Source: Deltaproteobacteria bacterium (GTDB taxonomy: Bacteria > Desulfobacterota > DSM-4660 > Desulfatiglandales > HGW-15). From it: a DNA stretch of 8,946 bases. The notes under the pieces are model-generated. The model was not told the DNA's origin. It ran no database searches and saw nothing but the letters and a program-made list of their open reading frames with translations. Location of the stretch: assembly GCA_019308525.1 (NCBI GenBank), contig JAFDIC010000137.1, forward strand, positions 1 to 8,946, given 5' to 3'. Below are positions 1-6,283 of this stretch, in pieces. A program made the position numbers and the translations under genes. How positions within the stretch are numbered: the stretch's first letter is position 1; each line of letters opens with the position of its first letter.

Positions 1-1
1 C

Positions 2-976
2 AAGTATGAGCTGAGGTACGCAAGCGAATACCCTGACAAACATCCTACCGTAAAGAACGCAATCCTGCCATGGATAGAAGAGGTCAAGAGGCTCAGTAAT
101 GGTCGACTGATTATTCATTTCTTTAACCCGAACGCAATCGCACCATCGAGAAAGGTCTATGACGCATTGGTGGCTGGTTCCATAGATATGACCGGATCTC
201 CATGTCACTGGGTTCACGGAAAGTTTCCGTTGAATACGGTTATCCAGACACCACTCATTTTCAACGGCGCCGAGGCGGCGAGCCTCACTACCTGGGACAT
301 GTATAACAAGTACCCCGAATGGCGCAATGAATTCAAGGGTATTAAGGTCCTCTGGCAGTGGGGAAGTGCAACCTTTAATCTCCATACTGTAAAGAAAATG
401 GTACGCACCCTGGCAGATTTGAGGGGCATGAAGATTATCGGTATCAATCCTCAGATCAGGGAGATTTTGAAAAGACTAGGTGCAAATCCAATTCCAATGA
501 CACCCCAGGATTCCTACTTGGCGCTCGAAAGGGGCATGGCTGAGGGCATGGCCTTTCCAATTGCGCCGTGCCGGGCTTTCAAGATAACCGATGTTGCCAA
601 GTACCATACCATAGTCGACCTCATGTGTGATCCCTTTTACGGGGCAATAAACATCGGAAAATGGAACAACCTCCCTCCGGATCTCAAGAAGATACTGGAG
701 GATACGACACGTAGGAAGTTGGCCCAGGCCTGCGGCAAGACCCTGGATGAAGGCTCGATCAATGATGCCAAGTGGATGAAGAGCCAAGGGCACAAATTCT
801 ATGTCCTGCCACCAAAAGAGAAGGAAAGGTGGTTCGAAAAGATCCGGGATATACACGAAGAGTGGATAAGGGACATGGAAAGAAAGGGCTATGAGAATGC
901 AAGAAAGATCCATGATGACGTAGTAGAGACTGGAAAGTACTATTCCCGGATAACCACTGGAGGTTACGAGGAATAG
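2..976 (+). CDS. TRAP transporter solute-binding protein, DctP family (5' partial)
   Basis: Periplasmic solute receptor of a TRAP (tripartite ATP-independent periplasmic) transporter; it captures an organic solute and hands it to the QM permease encoded next. The frame is open from base 2, so the gene starts before the window; 324 codons are present and about 25-35 residues, including the expected signal peptide, are missing. Family features are the early 'LRYASEYPDKHP' strand and 'VKRLSNGRLIIHFF', then 'PSRKVYDALVAGSIDM', and at codons about 139-188 the block 'LADLRGMKI...LGANPIPMTPQDSYLALERGMAEGMAFPI'. That block matches the family's D-L-x-G-x-K-I-R...L-G-A-x-P-V...Y-x-A-L-x-x-G-x-x-[DE]-G. 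At the position after 'GMKI', where most DctP proteins have the carboxylate-binding Arg, this protein has Ile (codon 146); an Arg follows at codon 153. The ligand cannot be predicted. Stop codon TAG; a hairpin and the permease gene follow. Confidence 0.93.
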   Translation, partial: KYELRYASEYPDKHPTVKNAILPWIEEVKRLSNGRLIIHFFNPNAIAPSRKVYDALVAGSIDMTGSPCHWVHGKFPLNTVIQTPLIFNGAEAASLTTWDMYNKYPEWRNEFKGIKVLWQWGSATFNLHTVKKMVRTLADLRGMKIIGINPQIREILKRLGANPIPMTPQDSYLALERGMAEGMAFPIAPCRAFKITDVAKYHTIVDLMCDPFYGAINIGKWNNLPPDLKKILEDTTRRKLAQACGKTLDEGSINDAKWMKSQGHKFYVLPPKEKERWFEKIRDIHEEWIRDMERKGYENARKIHDDVVETGKYYSRITTGGYEE

Positions 977-1021
977 GATGAAAGGGCTCGGTCTTAGGAT
1001 ACTCTAAGTAAGATGAAGGAC

Positions 1022-1057
1022 GACATAGGTCCCCATGTTTCCACGGGGACCTATGTC
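1022..1057 (+). promoter_or_regulatory. Intercistronic hairpin between TRAP receptor and permease genes
   Basis: A perfect 13-bp inverted repeat (GACATAGGTCCCC at 1022-1034, GGGGACCTATGTC at 1045-1057) encloses a 10-nt loop. No T-run follows (TGGGAAGCCC), so it is not a classical intrinsic terminator. Placed between a highly needed binding-protein gene and its membrane subunit, it most likely protects the 3' end of the upstream message or partly terminates, giving more receptor than permease. The structure is seen directly; the role is inferred. Confidence 0.75.
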
Positions 1058-1101
1058 TGGGAAGCCCTAGGGTTCAACCCAGGAAAGAGAATGGTCCTTT
1101 T

Positions 1102-3003
1102 ATGGCAATAAACCTCGAGTCAATTGACTGTGGCCTTGAAAGAATCGTTGGCCCCGTGAGTCGAATAGTCAACTATGTAAGCATGGGTTTTCTCCTGCTT
1201 ATGCCCCTGCCTGTGTTCTTCGACGTCATCGCCCGCTTCACTTACAAGGGATCTGTCCCTGGGGGAATTGAGATTGAGAGTTTCATGCTTCTTATCATAG
1301 TCTTTTTGGGAATAGCCCATATCCAGTTTAGCGAAGGTCACATAAGGATCGAATTCATCATTTCCCGTTTCCCTAAATGGGTGCAAGGCACTCTCTCCTG
1401 CTTTCACTATCTTGTTTGCACAGTGTTTTTCGGAATTATGTCTTCCCAGCTAATTGCACAGGGAATCAGGAAACTAGAGGACCACATAGTAACCTATGAT
1501 CTGGAGATTCCGGTTTGGATCTTCTGGTTTATCGCCGCGCTTGGAGTTATCATACTGACCGTTGTGGTCGCCCTGGATCTTGTCAGGGCATTGGGAGATG
1601 CCCTCAGAGACAGGAGACCTTTCTGGTTGACTCTTGCCCTGGCGGCGGCCTGTTTTGTATTGATAGGTCCAATGGTCGGCTTGGCCCCCACCGGGTTGAG
1701 CGGAGCCTCGGCAGGTATCCTCGGGATGGGATTCCTGTTCCTTCTTCTTTTCCTAGGCATGCCTATCGGCTTTGGAATGGCCTTGACGGGCCTGCTGGGT
1801 ATGATCGTGGCATACAAGGCGGTAAGCCCTTCTCTTGCCATGTTGGGTATCGGGCCCTTTGACACAGCGTCAAACTATATGCTGACGGTTGTTCCCCTTT
1901 TCATTCTCATGGGAGAGTTTGCCTATCACTCCGGTATAAGTGAAGATCTCTTTGAGACTGCCAACAAGTGGCTGGGACGTATGCCCGGTGGCCTCGCAAT
2001 GTCTTCAGTTGCCGGGTGTGCCGGATTCTCGGCAGTGTGCGGCGACAGCCTGGCAACGGCCGTCACAATGGGGACAGTGGCCCTGCCTGGAATGAGGAAA
2101 CACAACTACGATATGAAACTCGCTACAGGGTGTTTGGCCGCAGGGGGAACGATGGGAATACTTATTCCACCAAGCGTGGGGTTCATATTCTACGCCATTG
2201 TCACCGAGGAATCCATTGGCAAATTGTTTGTCGCCGGGATCGTGCCGGGCCTTATTCTTGCTATACTCTTCTGCGGCGTCATTTACGTGAGGGCTAAACT
2301 CAATCCGGCCCTGGCACCAAGGGGAGACGTTACGACCCTCAAGGAGAAGATAACATCGCTCAAGGGCGTGGTAGGCATGCTTGCCCTGTTCATCCTTATA
2401 CTGGGAGGCATACTTGGCGGGATTTTCAGCCCGGTAGAAGGTGGTGCTATCGGTTCCGTGGGCGCTTTCGTTTATGCTCTGATTAGGGGCAGGGTAAACA
2501 AAGCCATGATACTGTCTTCCCTTCAAGATTCATTGACCATTACCTGTAAGCTACTGCTTATTTTGATAGGTGTCGGCATTCTGGGCTATTTCCTCGCCGC
2601 GACCAGGTTACCGTTCGCCCTGGCGAATCTTGTCACGGGATTGGAGATAAACAGATACGTTATTTTCGGTGCGGTCATAGTCTTTTTCATAGTCCTAGGT
2701 TGTCTTCTGAATGTTATTCCAATGATCCTGCTCGTCCTGCCTACGATCTTCCCGGCAATTACCGCCCTTGGGTTCGACCCCATATGGTTCGGGGTGATAA
2801 CCGTCCTTACAATGGAGATGGGGCAGATCACCCCACCGATCGGGGTGAATGTATTCGCAATAGGCAGTGTTGCCAAAGATGTCCCCATGGAAGACATTTT
2901 CAGGGGGATCTTCCCTTTTTTCCTGTGCATGATCGGATGCGTAATTCTTCTCGTCCTGATACCCCAGCTTGCCCTCTATTTGCCGAATCTCCTCTTCAGG
3001 TGA
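1102..3003 (+). CDS. TRAP transporter fused permease, DctQM type
   Basis: Inner-membrane part of the TRAP transporter, combining the small DctQ and large DctM subunits in one 633-residue chain, as in SiaQM. It drives solute uptake with a sodium (or proton) gradient. Residues about 20-165 are the DctQ part: four hydrophobic segments with 'DVIARFTYKG', 'FLGIAHIQFSEGHIRIEF' and an end at 'ALDLVRALGD'. Residues about 175-200 form a linker helix. Residues about 205-633 are DctM: 'FLGMPIGFGMALTGLLGM', 'PLFILMGEFAYHSGISEDL', 'AVCGDSLATAVTMGTVALP', 'AGGTMGILIPPSVGFIFYAI', 'SPVEGGAIG', and the closing 'MEMGQITPPIGVNVFAIGSV'. The family's SGSS sodium-site loop reads CGDS (residues 313-316). The ATG at 1102 is used because the ATG at 1091 runs into a stop after six codons; the purine-rich AGGAAAGAGA at 1081-1090 is a modest RBS. 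It lies 125 bp after the receptor gene on the same strand, so co-transcription is likely. Confidence 0.95.
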   Translation: MAINLESIDCGLERIVGPVSRIVNYVSMGFLLLMPLPVFFDVIARFTYKGSVPGGIEIESFMLLIIVFLGIAHIQFSEGHIRIEFIISRFPKWVQGTLSCFHYLVCTVFFGIMSSQLIAQGIRKLEDHIVTYDLEIPVWIFWFIAALGVIILTVVVALDLVRALGDALRDRRPFWLTLALAAACFVLIGPMVGLAPTGLSGASAGILGMGFLFLLLFLGMPIGFGMALTGLLGMIVAYKAVSPSLAMLGIGPFDTASNYMLTVVPLFILMGEFAYHSGISEDLFETANKWLGRMPGGLAMSSVAGCAGFSAVCGDSLATAVTMGTVALPGMRKHNYDMKLATGCLAAGGTMGILIPPSVGFIFYAIVTEESIGKLFVAGIVPGLILAILFCGVIYVRAKLNPALAPRGDVTTLKEKITSLKGVVGMLALFILILGGILGGIFSPVEGGAIGSVGAFVYALIRGRVNKAMILSSLQDSLTITCKLLLILIGVGILGYFLAATRLPFALANLVTGLEINRYVIFGAVIVFFIVLGCLLNVIPMILLVLPTIFPAITALGFDPIWFGVITVLTMEMGQITPPIGVNVFAIGSVAKDVPMEDIFRGIFPFFLCMIGCVILLVLIPQLALYLPNLLFR

Positions 3004-3063
3004 GCCACTCCAACGCAGAAGCAGGGCATGGTTTAGGAGCGTAGGATCGGTTAAGGTAAGTAC

Positions 3064-3081
3064 CAAGATTGGCAAGATTGG
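3064..3081. repeat. Tandem 9-bp repeat in the convergent spacer
   Basis: CAAGATTGG occurs twice back to back in the 124-bp spacer (3004-3127) between the converging permease and KAS III genes. I found no convincing intrinsic terminator for either gene in this spacer. The repeat may be a replication-slippage product; no function is evident. Confidence 0.6.
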
Positions 3082-3127
3082 GATCGAACCCGGGCTGTTG
3101 AAAGACCCCATATCCCCATTCAGCGGG

Positions 3128-4189
3128 TCAGGGTATCCTGTAGACCATAGAATTGATGTTCATGCCCGCTCCCACCGAGGCAAATACAGCTATGTCACCG
3201 GAATGCAATCTATGGTTGTCAAGTTTTCCTCTCTGCAAGAGGTCGAACAGGGTGGGTAATGTGGCCACTGAACTGTTGCCAAGCCAGGAAATCGTCATGG
3301 GCATGATGTGGTCAGGAATATTCTTGGTGTTGTACAACTTGAAGAGTCTTTTCAATATAGCCTCATCCATCTTTTGGTTCGCCTGGTGTATGAGGACCTT
3401 CTTCACGTCCGCCAAAGTTACACCGGCCCTGTCGAGGCTCTGCTTTACCACCTCAGGCACCGTCCTTATGGCGTACTTATAAATATCGTGACCATGCATT
3501 TTGAGGAACAGTTTGCCACTATTGAGATTGGGGTTGTATGATTTGTCAACCCACAGCAGGTAGGCTTCCTCAAAGGTGTCGGATCTTGTCACATGGGCAA
3601 GGATTCCAGCATCCTCTTCCGTTGCTTCAACGAGGGCGGCCCCGGCTCCATCGGCATATATCATGCTGTCCATATCATGAGGGTCCGAGAACCTTGACAG
3701 GGTCTCTGCCCCAATAACAAGAATCCTCTTGCCGGCGCCTGACTTGATATAGTAATCGCTTAGGGTTATCCCGTGCAGCCACCCGGGACAGCCAAAGGGA
3801 ACATCAAAGGCTACGGTATAAGGATTCCTTATTCTCAGCCTGTGCTTCACCCGGGCGGCAATGGTTGGGACCATATCGGAACTTCTGCCGTCCGCGCTCA
3901 AATCCCCTAGATTGTGAGCGACTATGATGCAATCCAGGGATTCCCTGTCTACACCGTGCAATGCCTGTTTTGCCGCCTGAAAGGCAATATCGGATGTATT
4001 CAAGCCATCCGTCAAATATCTTCTTTCATTGATACATGTGATATCCCGGAACTGACAGATAATGTCCCGGTTGGACTTCTGAAGCCTTAGTCCATCGGGC
4101 CCATAGAATTCATGGCGGAGAAAAAACTCATTCGGTACCTTTCGGGTGGGGATATAGCAACCCGTGGCAGTTATAACGGAATTTGGCAT
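3128..4189 (-). CDS. Beta-ketoacyl-ACP synthase III family protein (FabH-like)
   Basis: Thiolase-fold condensing enzyme that joins an acyl-CoA starter to malonyl-ACP (or a related extender) with loss of CO2, in the cytosol. Its 353 residues exceed the roughly 320 of housekeeping FabH. The catalytic triad is complete: Cys134 in 'VPFGCPGWLHG', His268 in 'VLIHQANQKM', Asn305 in 'SWLGNSSVAT'. 'DSMIYADGAGAALVEA' (174-189) and the C-terminal 'GDIAVFASVGAGMNINSMVYR' complete the family signature. The N-terminal domain is longer than usual between 'KVPNEFF' and 'TCINERRY' (residues about 25-58), as in the FabH-like clade found away from fatty-acid operons. It stands alone, with no acpP, fabD or fabG beside it, so a role in a special lipid, quorum signal or starter unit is as likely as fatty-acid initiation. 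The ATG at 4189 is fixed by an in-frame TAG 12 bases upstream; AAGGAGGT at 4204-4211 is the RBS, with a rather long 14-nt spacing. Confidence 0.88.
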   Translation of the reverse strand: MPNSVITATGCYIPTRKVPNEFFLRHEFYGPDGLRLQKSNRDIICQFRDITCINERRYLTDGLNTSDIAFQAAKQALHGVDRESLDCIIVAHNLGDLSADGRSSDMVPTIAARVKHRLRIRNPYTVAFDVPFGCPGWLHGITLSDYYIKSGAGKRILVIGAETLSRFSDPHDMDSMIYADGAGAALVEATEEDAGILAHVTRSDTFEEAYLLWVDKSYNPNLNSGKLFLKMHGHDIYKYAIRTVPEVVKQSLDRAGVTLADVKKVLIHQANQKMDEAILKRLFKLYNTKNIPDHIMPMTISWLGNSSVATLPTLFDLLQRGKLDNHRLHSGDIAVFASVGAGMNINSMVYRIP

Positions 4190-4203
4190 GTTGAAACTGG
4201 TCT

Positions 4204-4211
4204 ACCTCCTT
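4204..4211 (-). promoter_or_regulatory. Ribosome binding site of the KAS III gene
   Basis: AAGGAGGT on the minus strand, a perfect anti-16S match, lies 14 nt before the ATG at 4189, longer than the usual 5-10. An in-frame TAG between the two rules out an earlier start, so the long spacing appears real. Confidence 0.75.
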
Positions 4212-4239
4212 AGGACTGGATACAAAAAGGTTTATGTAA

Positions 4240-4259
4240 AGGCCCCCTCTTGGGGGCTT
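4240..4259 (-). promoter_or_regulatory. GC-rich hairpin in the KAS III leader
   Basis: GCCCCC and GGGGGC pair around a 4-nt loop, extended to 8 bp by a G-T and an A-T pair. On the minus strand it ends about 30 nt upstream of the KAS III ribosome binding site. The following sequence (CCTTTACATAAACC) has no solid T-run, so full intrinsic termination is doubtful; attenuation or message protection are possible. The stem is seen, the role is inferred. Confidence 0.5.
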
Positions 4260-4343
4260 GCTGTCACGAGGCCGTTGCAAGACCGACTCCGGGGACGGCA
4301 ACACGGTTTCCTCACTCAAAAACTTGATAAAACTTTCGAATGT

Positions 4344-4361
4344 TTCAAAGGCCCCTTTGAA
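4344..4361. repeat. 18-bp palindrome upstream of the KAS III gene
   Basis: TTCAAAGG and CCTTTGAA form a perfect 8-bp inverted repeat with a 2-bp centre. It lies about 155 bp upstream of the KAS III start. As DNA it has the symmetry of a dimeric repressor site. As RNA its arms can instead pair with a near-copy at 4397-4407 (TTCAAAGGGCC), making an 11-bp stem with one bulged base. Confidence 0.6.
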
Positions 4362-4402
4362 TATCCGTTCGCCTGTCAACAGTTCATTAAAGGTTGTTCA
4401 AA

Positions 4403-4427
4403 GGGCCTAACCATCAAAAATAGGCCC
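4403..4427. repeat. 7-bp inverted repeat in the KAS III leader
   Basis: GGGCCTA (4403-4409) and TAGGCCC (4421-4427) pair perfectly around an 11-nt loop. The left arm overlaps the segment that can pair with 4350-4361, so the two helices exclude each other if this region is transcribed toward the KAS III gene. Confidence 0.55.
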
Positions 4428-4480
4428 ACCTAATGTCGGGCCTTGAAATTCATAAGGCTAAACAGAGATTGAACGTGTCT

Positions 4481-4511
4481 AGTATATCACACTCAGTCCT
4501 CAAGGTGTCAA
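4481..4511 (-). promoter_or_regulatory. Predicted sigma-70 promoter for the KAS III gene
   Basis: On the minus strand a perfect -35 box TTGACA (4511-4506) and a -10 box TATACT (4486-4481) are separated by 19 bp, with an extended -10 TG (TGATATACT) that can offset the long spacer. Transcription would start near 4474 and leave a leader of about 285 nt before the KAS III ATG. No intact gene lies in between. Confidence 0.55.
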
Positions 4512-4667
4512 CGCATTTATCACACCCCCAGGATGAAATTATTCTTGCCTATAATTCCCAGCATATCACTTTCTTACACCTGTCCCTCAACAGTCACTCC
4601 TCTATGATGTATATACTGATCTTTAGTGCACTCCGCCTTTGGCGGAACTACTGTAGATGTGCCTTAA

Positions 4668-4889
4668 CTACTTGTCCGGTCCGTTTGCTCGTCCGAAGAC
4701 CAAGGCGACCAAGACTTGATGCAGGAGCATCGCTACCCGGGCTCTCTGCCAAAGATCGGAGAAACCATTCGCTACATCGCCATCTGGCATGATGAATGGG
4801 TGGCTCTTCTGAGCTTTTCCGCTGCCCCACTCAAGTGTGCCCAGCGTGATCAATGGATCGGTTGGGACTTCCACGATCCCCTTGGTTAA
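4668..4889 (+). pseudogene. Remnant of a DUF4338 / DruA-like protein
   Basis: Between in-frame stops the plus strand encodes about 73 residues containing 'EDQGDQDLMQEHRYPGSL', 'PKIGETIRYIAIWHDEW', 'VALLSFSAAPLKCAQRDQ' and 'WIGWDFHDPLG'. This follows, in order, the DUF4338 pattern H-x-Y-L-G...G-x-x-x-x-Y-x-x...S-x-A-x-x-K...R-D-x-x-I-G-W. That family includes DruA of Druantia defence and proteins tied to insertion sequences. Intact members run to roughly 300 or more residues and continue with V-N-N-x-R-F-L-I-L-P. Here a TAA follows 'DPLG', and only a faint match (VNR, then ILIR) can be read after frame changes. No start codon with an RBS is present and both ends are missing. It is therefore a decayed fragment, not a working gene. 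The assignment is from memory of the family and needs a profile search. Confidence 0.6.
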
Positions 4890-4988
4890 TAGGGATTCTC
4901 ATTCGAGAGAGACAGCCGAGCGCAATTGCACACTGAAGTACTAAGCTTCAAATCCACCTAGGAGCGCCTTTTCAAGTCAAAAGTCGTT

Positions 4989-6059
4989 TCACCCGGTTCC
5001 ATGGACTGTACCGATATTGAGCCCGTACTGAAGGGCCACATAAACCAGGTAGACCCCCAGCAGCCACGTGCCCTGGCTTTTGCTGAAAAAGCCATCCTTA
5101 TCCTTGTGAATAAAAAACCTGAAGGAGTACAGGATCACCAGCATGGCAGGGAAATGAAAGAGATAGAAGTTCTGAGGGATCTCCAGGGGGCGTGCGGCCG
5201 CCGCGGCGCCTATGACAAAGAAGCAGTTCAACACATCCGCACCAACGATGTTTCCCACGGTAATCTCTGGATGCCCTTTTCTGACAGAGGCTATCGCGGT
5301 CATAAGTTCCGGCACCGAGGTGCCGAAGGCCACCATTGTCGCGGCGATGACGTCTTCGGGCACGCCCAGCCTGGAGGCAATCTCAGATGCGCTGGGGACC
5401 AGGATCCTGGCCCCGAGGACGACCATGAAAAGCCCCACCAGGAGAACGAGCCAGCACCTGGGAAGGCTCATAAGCTCAGATTCGTCCAAGGCTTCACCAT
5501 CCAGCGCCAGGTCACCACCCCTTTTTGCCCAGAGATAGGTCATGTACATATAGATGCCGAGCAAGGCCAGGAAAGAGAACCCGACGCCTCGACCCAGTAC
5601 GGGGTCTCCTCTGGCGGAGATCAATATCAGGACCGAGACCACGACCAGGAGAGTGGCCGCGCCGACCTGGACCCACCCGGTGCGGTTGAGTATATACTTG
5701 TTGACAGGTACCCTTGAAATAATGCATGTCAAGCCGAATATGAGGCCTGTATCCGCAATGATGGAGCCTACACCATTGCCCAGGGCAAGTCCCGGGTCGC
5801 CCATCCATGCGGCCATGACGGAAACCACCGCCTCCGGGGTGGTGGTGCCGAGGGATATGATGGTTGCGCCTATCACGATCCTGGGCATCCCTGTGCGGCG
5901 TGAAAGATGGACCACTCCGTCGATCATCCAGTCCGCGCCCTTTGACAGGACAAGGATGCAGCCGGCGATTACCACCAGCAAGGCTACGGTAGGAAGATCG
6001 GCTATCACGCCTTTGAGTACCGATTCATCCCCGATGAAACGAAAGACAGTATAGAGCAT
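4989..6059 (-). CDS. Sodium/calcium exchanger family membrane antiporter
   Basis: Inner-membrane cation antiporter of the CaCA superfamily (bacterial YrbG/NCX_Mj type), expected to export Ca2+ in exchange for Na+ or H+. The 356 residues contain about 10 hydrophobic segments in two inverted halves. Repeat alpha-1 (about 64-109) reads 'GATIISLGTTTPEAVVSVMA' followed by 'GNGVGSIIADTGLIFG', with the ion-binding Glu at 76. Repeat alpha-2 (about 239-285) reads 'AATMVAFGTSVPELMTAIAS' followed by 'GNIVGADVLNCFFVIG', with Glu251. The central hydrophilic loop (about 180-198) is short and acidic, as in prokaryotic exchangers. The second half of each repeat departs from the usual G-S-N-[IV]-x-N: alpha-1 has GSIIAD and alpha-2 has GADVLN. 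This may change ion choice. The ATG at 6059 has AGGA 9 nt upstream. It is 224 bp downstream of the HAD gene on the same strand and probably has its own promoter. Confidence 0.9.
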   Translation of the reverse strand: MLYTVFRFIGDESVLKGVIADLPTVALLVVIAGCILVLSKGADWMIDGVVHLSRRTGMPRIVIGATIISLGTTTPEAVVSVMAAWMGDPGLALGNGVGSIIADTGLIFGLTCIISRVPVNKYILNRTGWVQVGAATLLVVVSVLILISARGDPVLGRGVGFSFLALLGIYMYMTYLWAKRGGDLALDGEALDESELMSLPRCWLVLLVGLFMVVLGARILVPSASEIASRLGVPEDVIAATMVAFGTSVPELMTAIASVRKGHPEITVGNIVGADVLNCFFVIGAAAAARPLEIPQNFYLFHFPAMLVILYSFRFFIHKDKDGFFSKSQGTWLLGVYLVYVALQYGLNIGTVHGTG

Positions 6060-6062
6060 TCC

Positions 6063-6081
6063 GAGCTTTCCTATAAAGCTC
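6063..6081 (-). promoter_or_regulatory. Hairpin enclosing the antiporter ribosome binding site
   Basis: GAGCTTT and AAAGCTC form a perfect 7-bp stem with loop ATAGG (minus-strand reading). The Shine-Dalgarno AGGA begins in the loop and runs into the stem, 9 nt before the ATG at 6059. Such a placement can lower or tune translation; that effect is inferred. Confidence 0.55.
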
Positions 6082-6178
6082 CATCTCTTTTGTCTCAGCC
6101 GGCTGTCTCACGGTCCTCCCCGGTCCAGCGAACAATATACACCCTTCCATCATCTGAGCCGCCTGCTGAAGTTTTTCC

Positions 6179-6213
6179 CTTATCCCACGAAATAGGCTTT
6201 TGTTCAAGAACAA
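6179..6213 (-). promoter_or_regulatory. Possible antiporter promoter with overlapping palindrome
   Basis: On the minus strand TTGAAC (6207-6202) and GATAAG (6184-6179) are 17 bp apart, each matching four of six sigma-70 consensus bases. The -35 box lies within the palindrome TTGTTC-AA-GAACAA (6200-6213), a plausible repressor site. The rest of the 6060-6283 spacer shows no gene and no clear terminator for the HAD gene. Weak evidence. Confidence 0.3.
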
Positions 6214-6283
6214 TTTCTAAAGATTTCGTGAATTTGACCTCAGAGGAACCCTGGCCCTAAAGTGCCAAATCCTGCCAAGGCGC

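Larger units (their letters stand above)
4190..4988. other. Gene-poor region between KAS III and antiporter genes
   Basis: These 799 bp hold no intact gene. The first 300 bp look like the long structured leader and promoter of the KAS III gene. Positions 4520-4660 are AT-richer and I see only a short hairpin there (TCCGCC-TTT-GGCGGA, 4632-4646). Positions 4668-4889 carry the DUF4338 remnant. Positions 4890-4988 show no terminator with a T-run for the antiporter gene. Open frames on both strands here lack credible starts or family signatures. Confidence 0.6.

Noticed and set aside
3064..3100. tRNA-like T-arm (GGGTTCGATCCC on the minus strand) with a TTGCC tail, possible tRNA end or attachment site
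   Set aside because: The T-stem pairs only two or three bases, no matching 5' acceptor strand is found about 70 nt away, and the stretch before it cannot form D and anticodon arms of the right spacing.
3105..3130. GACCC...GGGTC hairpin as a terminator for the convergent genes
   Set aside because: Only five pairs with a long loop, no T-run on either strand.
4128..4379. Minus-strand frame of 83 codons starting with TTG upstream of and overlapping the KAS III start
   Set aside because: It begins at a TTG without an RBS, overlaps the KAS III gene by 62 bp and shows no family signature; it more likely reflects the leader.
4433..4792. Plus-strand frame of 119 codons in the gene-poor gap
   Set aside because: The translation has an Arg/Leu/Ser-rich, low-quality look, no RBS, and its 3' part lies out of frame over the DUF4338 remnant.
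4668..4874. Minus-strand frame of 68 codons
   Set aside because: It is antisense to the DUF4338-like reading, which fits a known protein pattern; no RBS supports it.
4668..4889. A Druantia anti-phage system
   Set aside because: Only a broken DruA-like core fragment is present, with no helicase (DruE) or other Druantia genes nearby.
6025..6213. Minus-strand frame of 62 codons between HAD and antiporter genes
   Set aside because: TTG start without RBS and overlap with the antiporter start in another frame; no recognisable domain.
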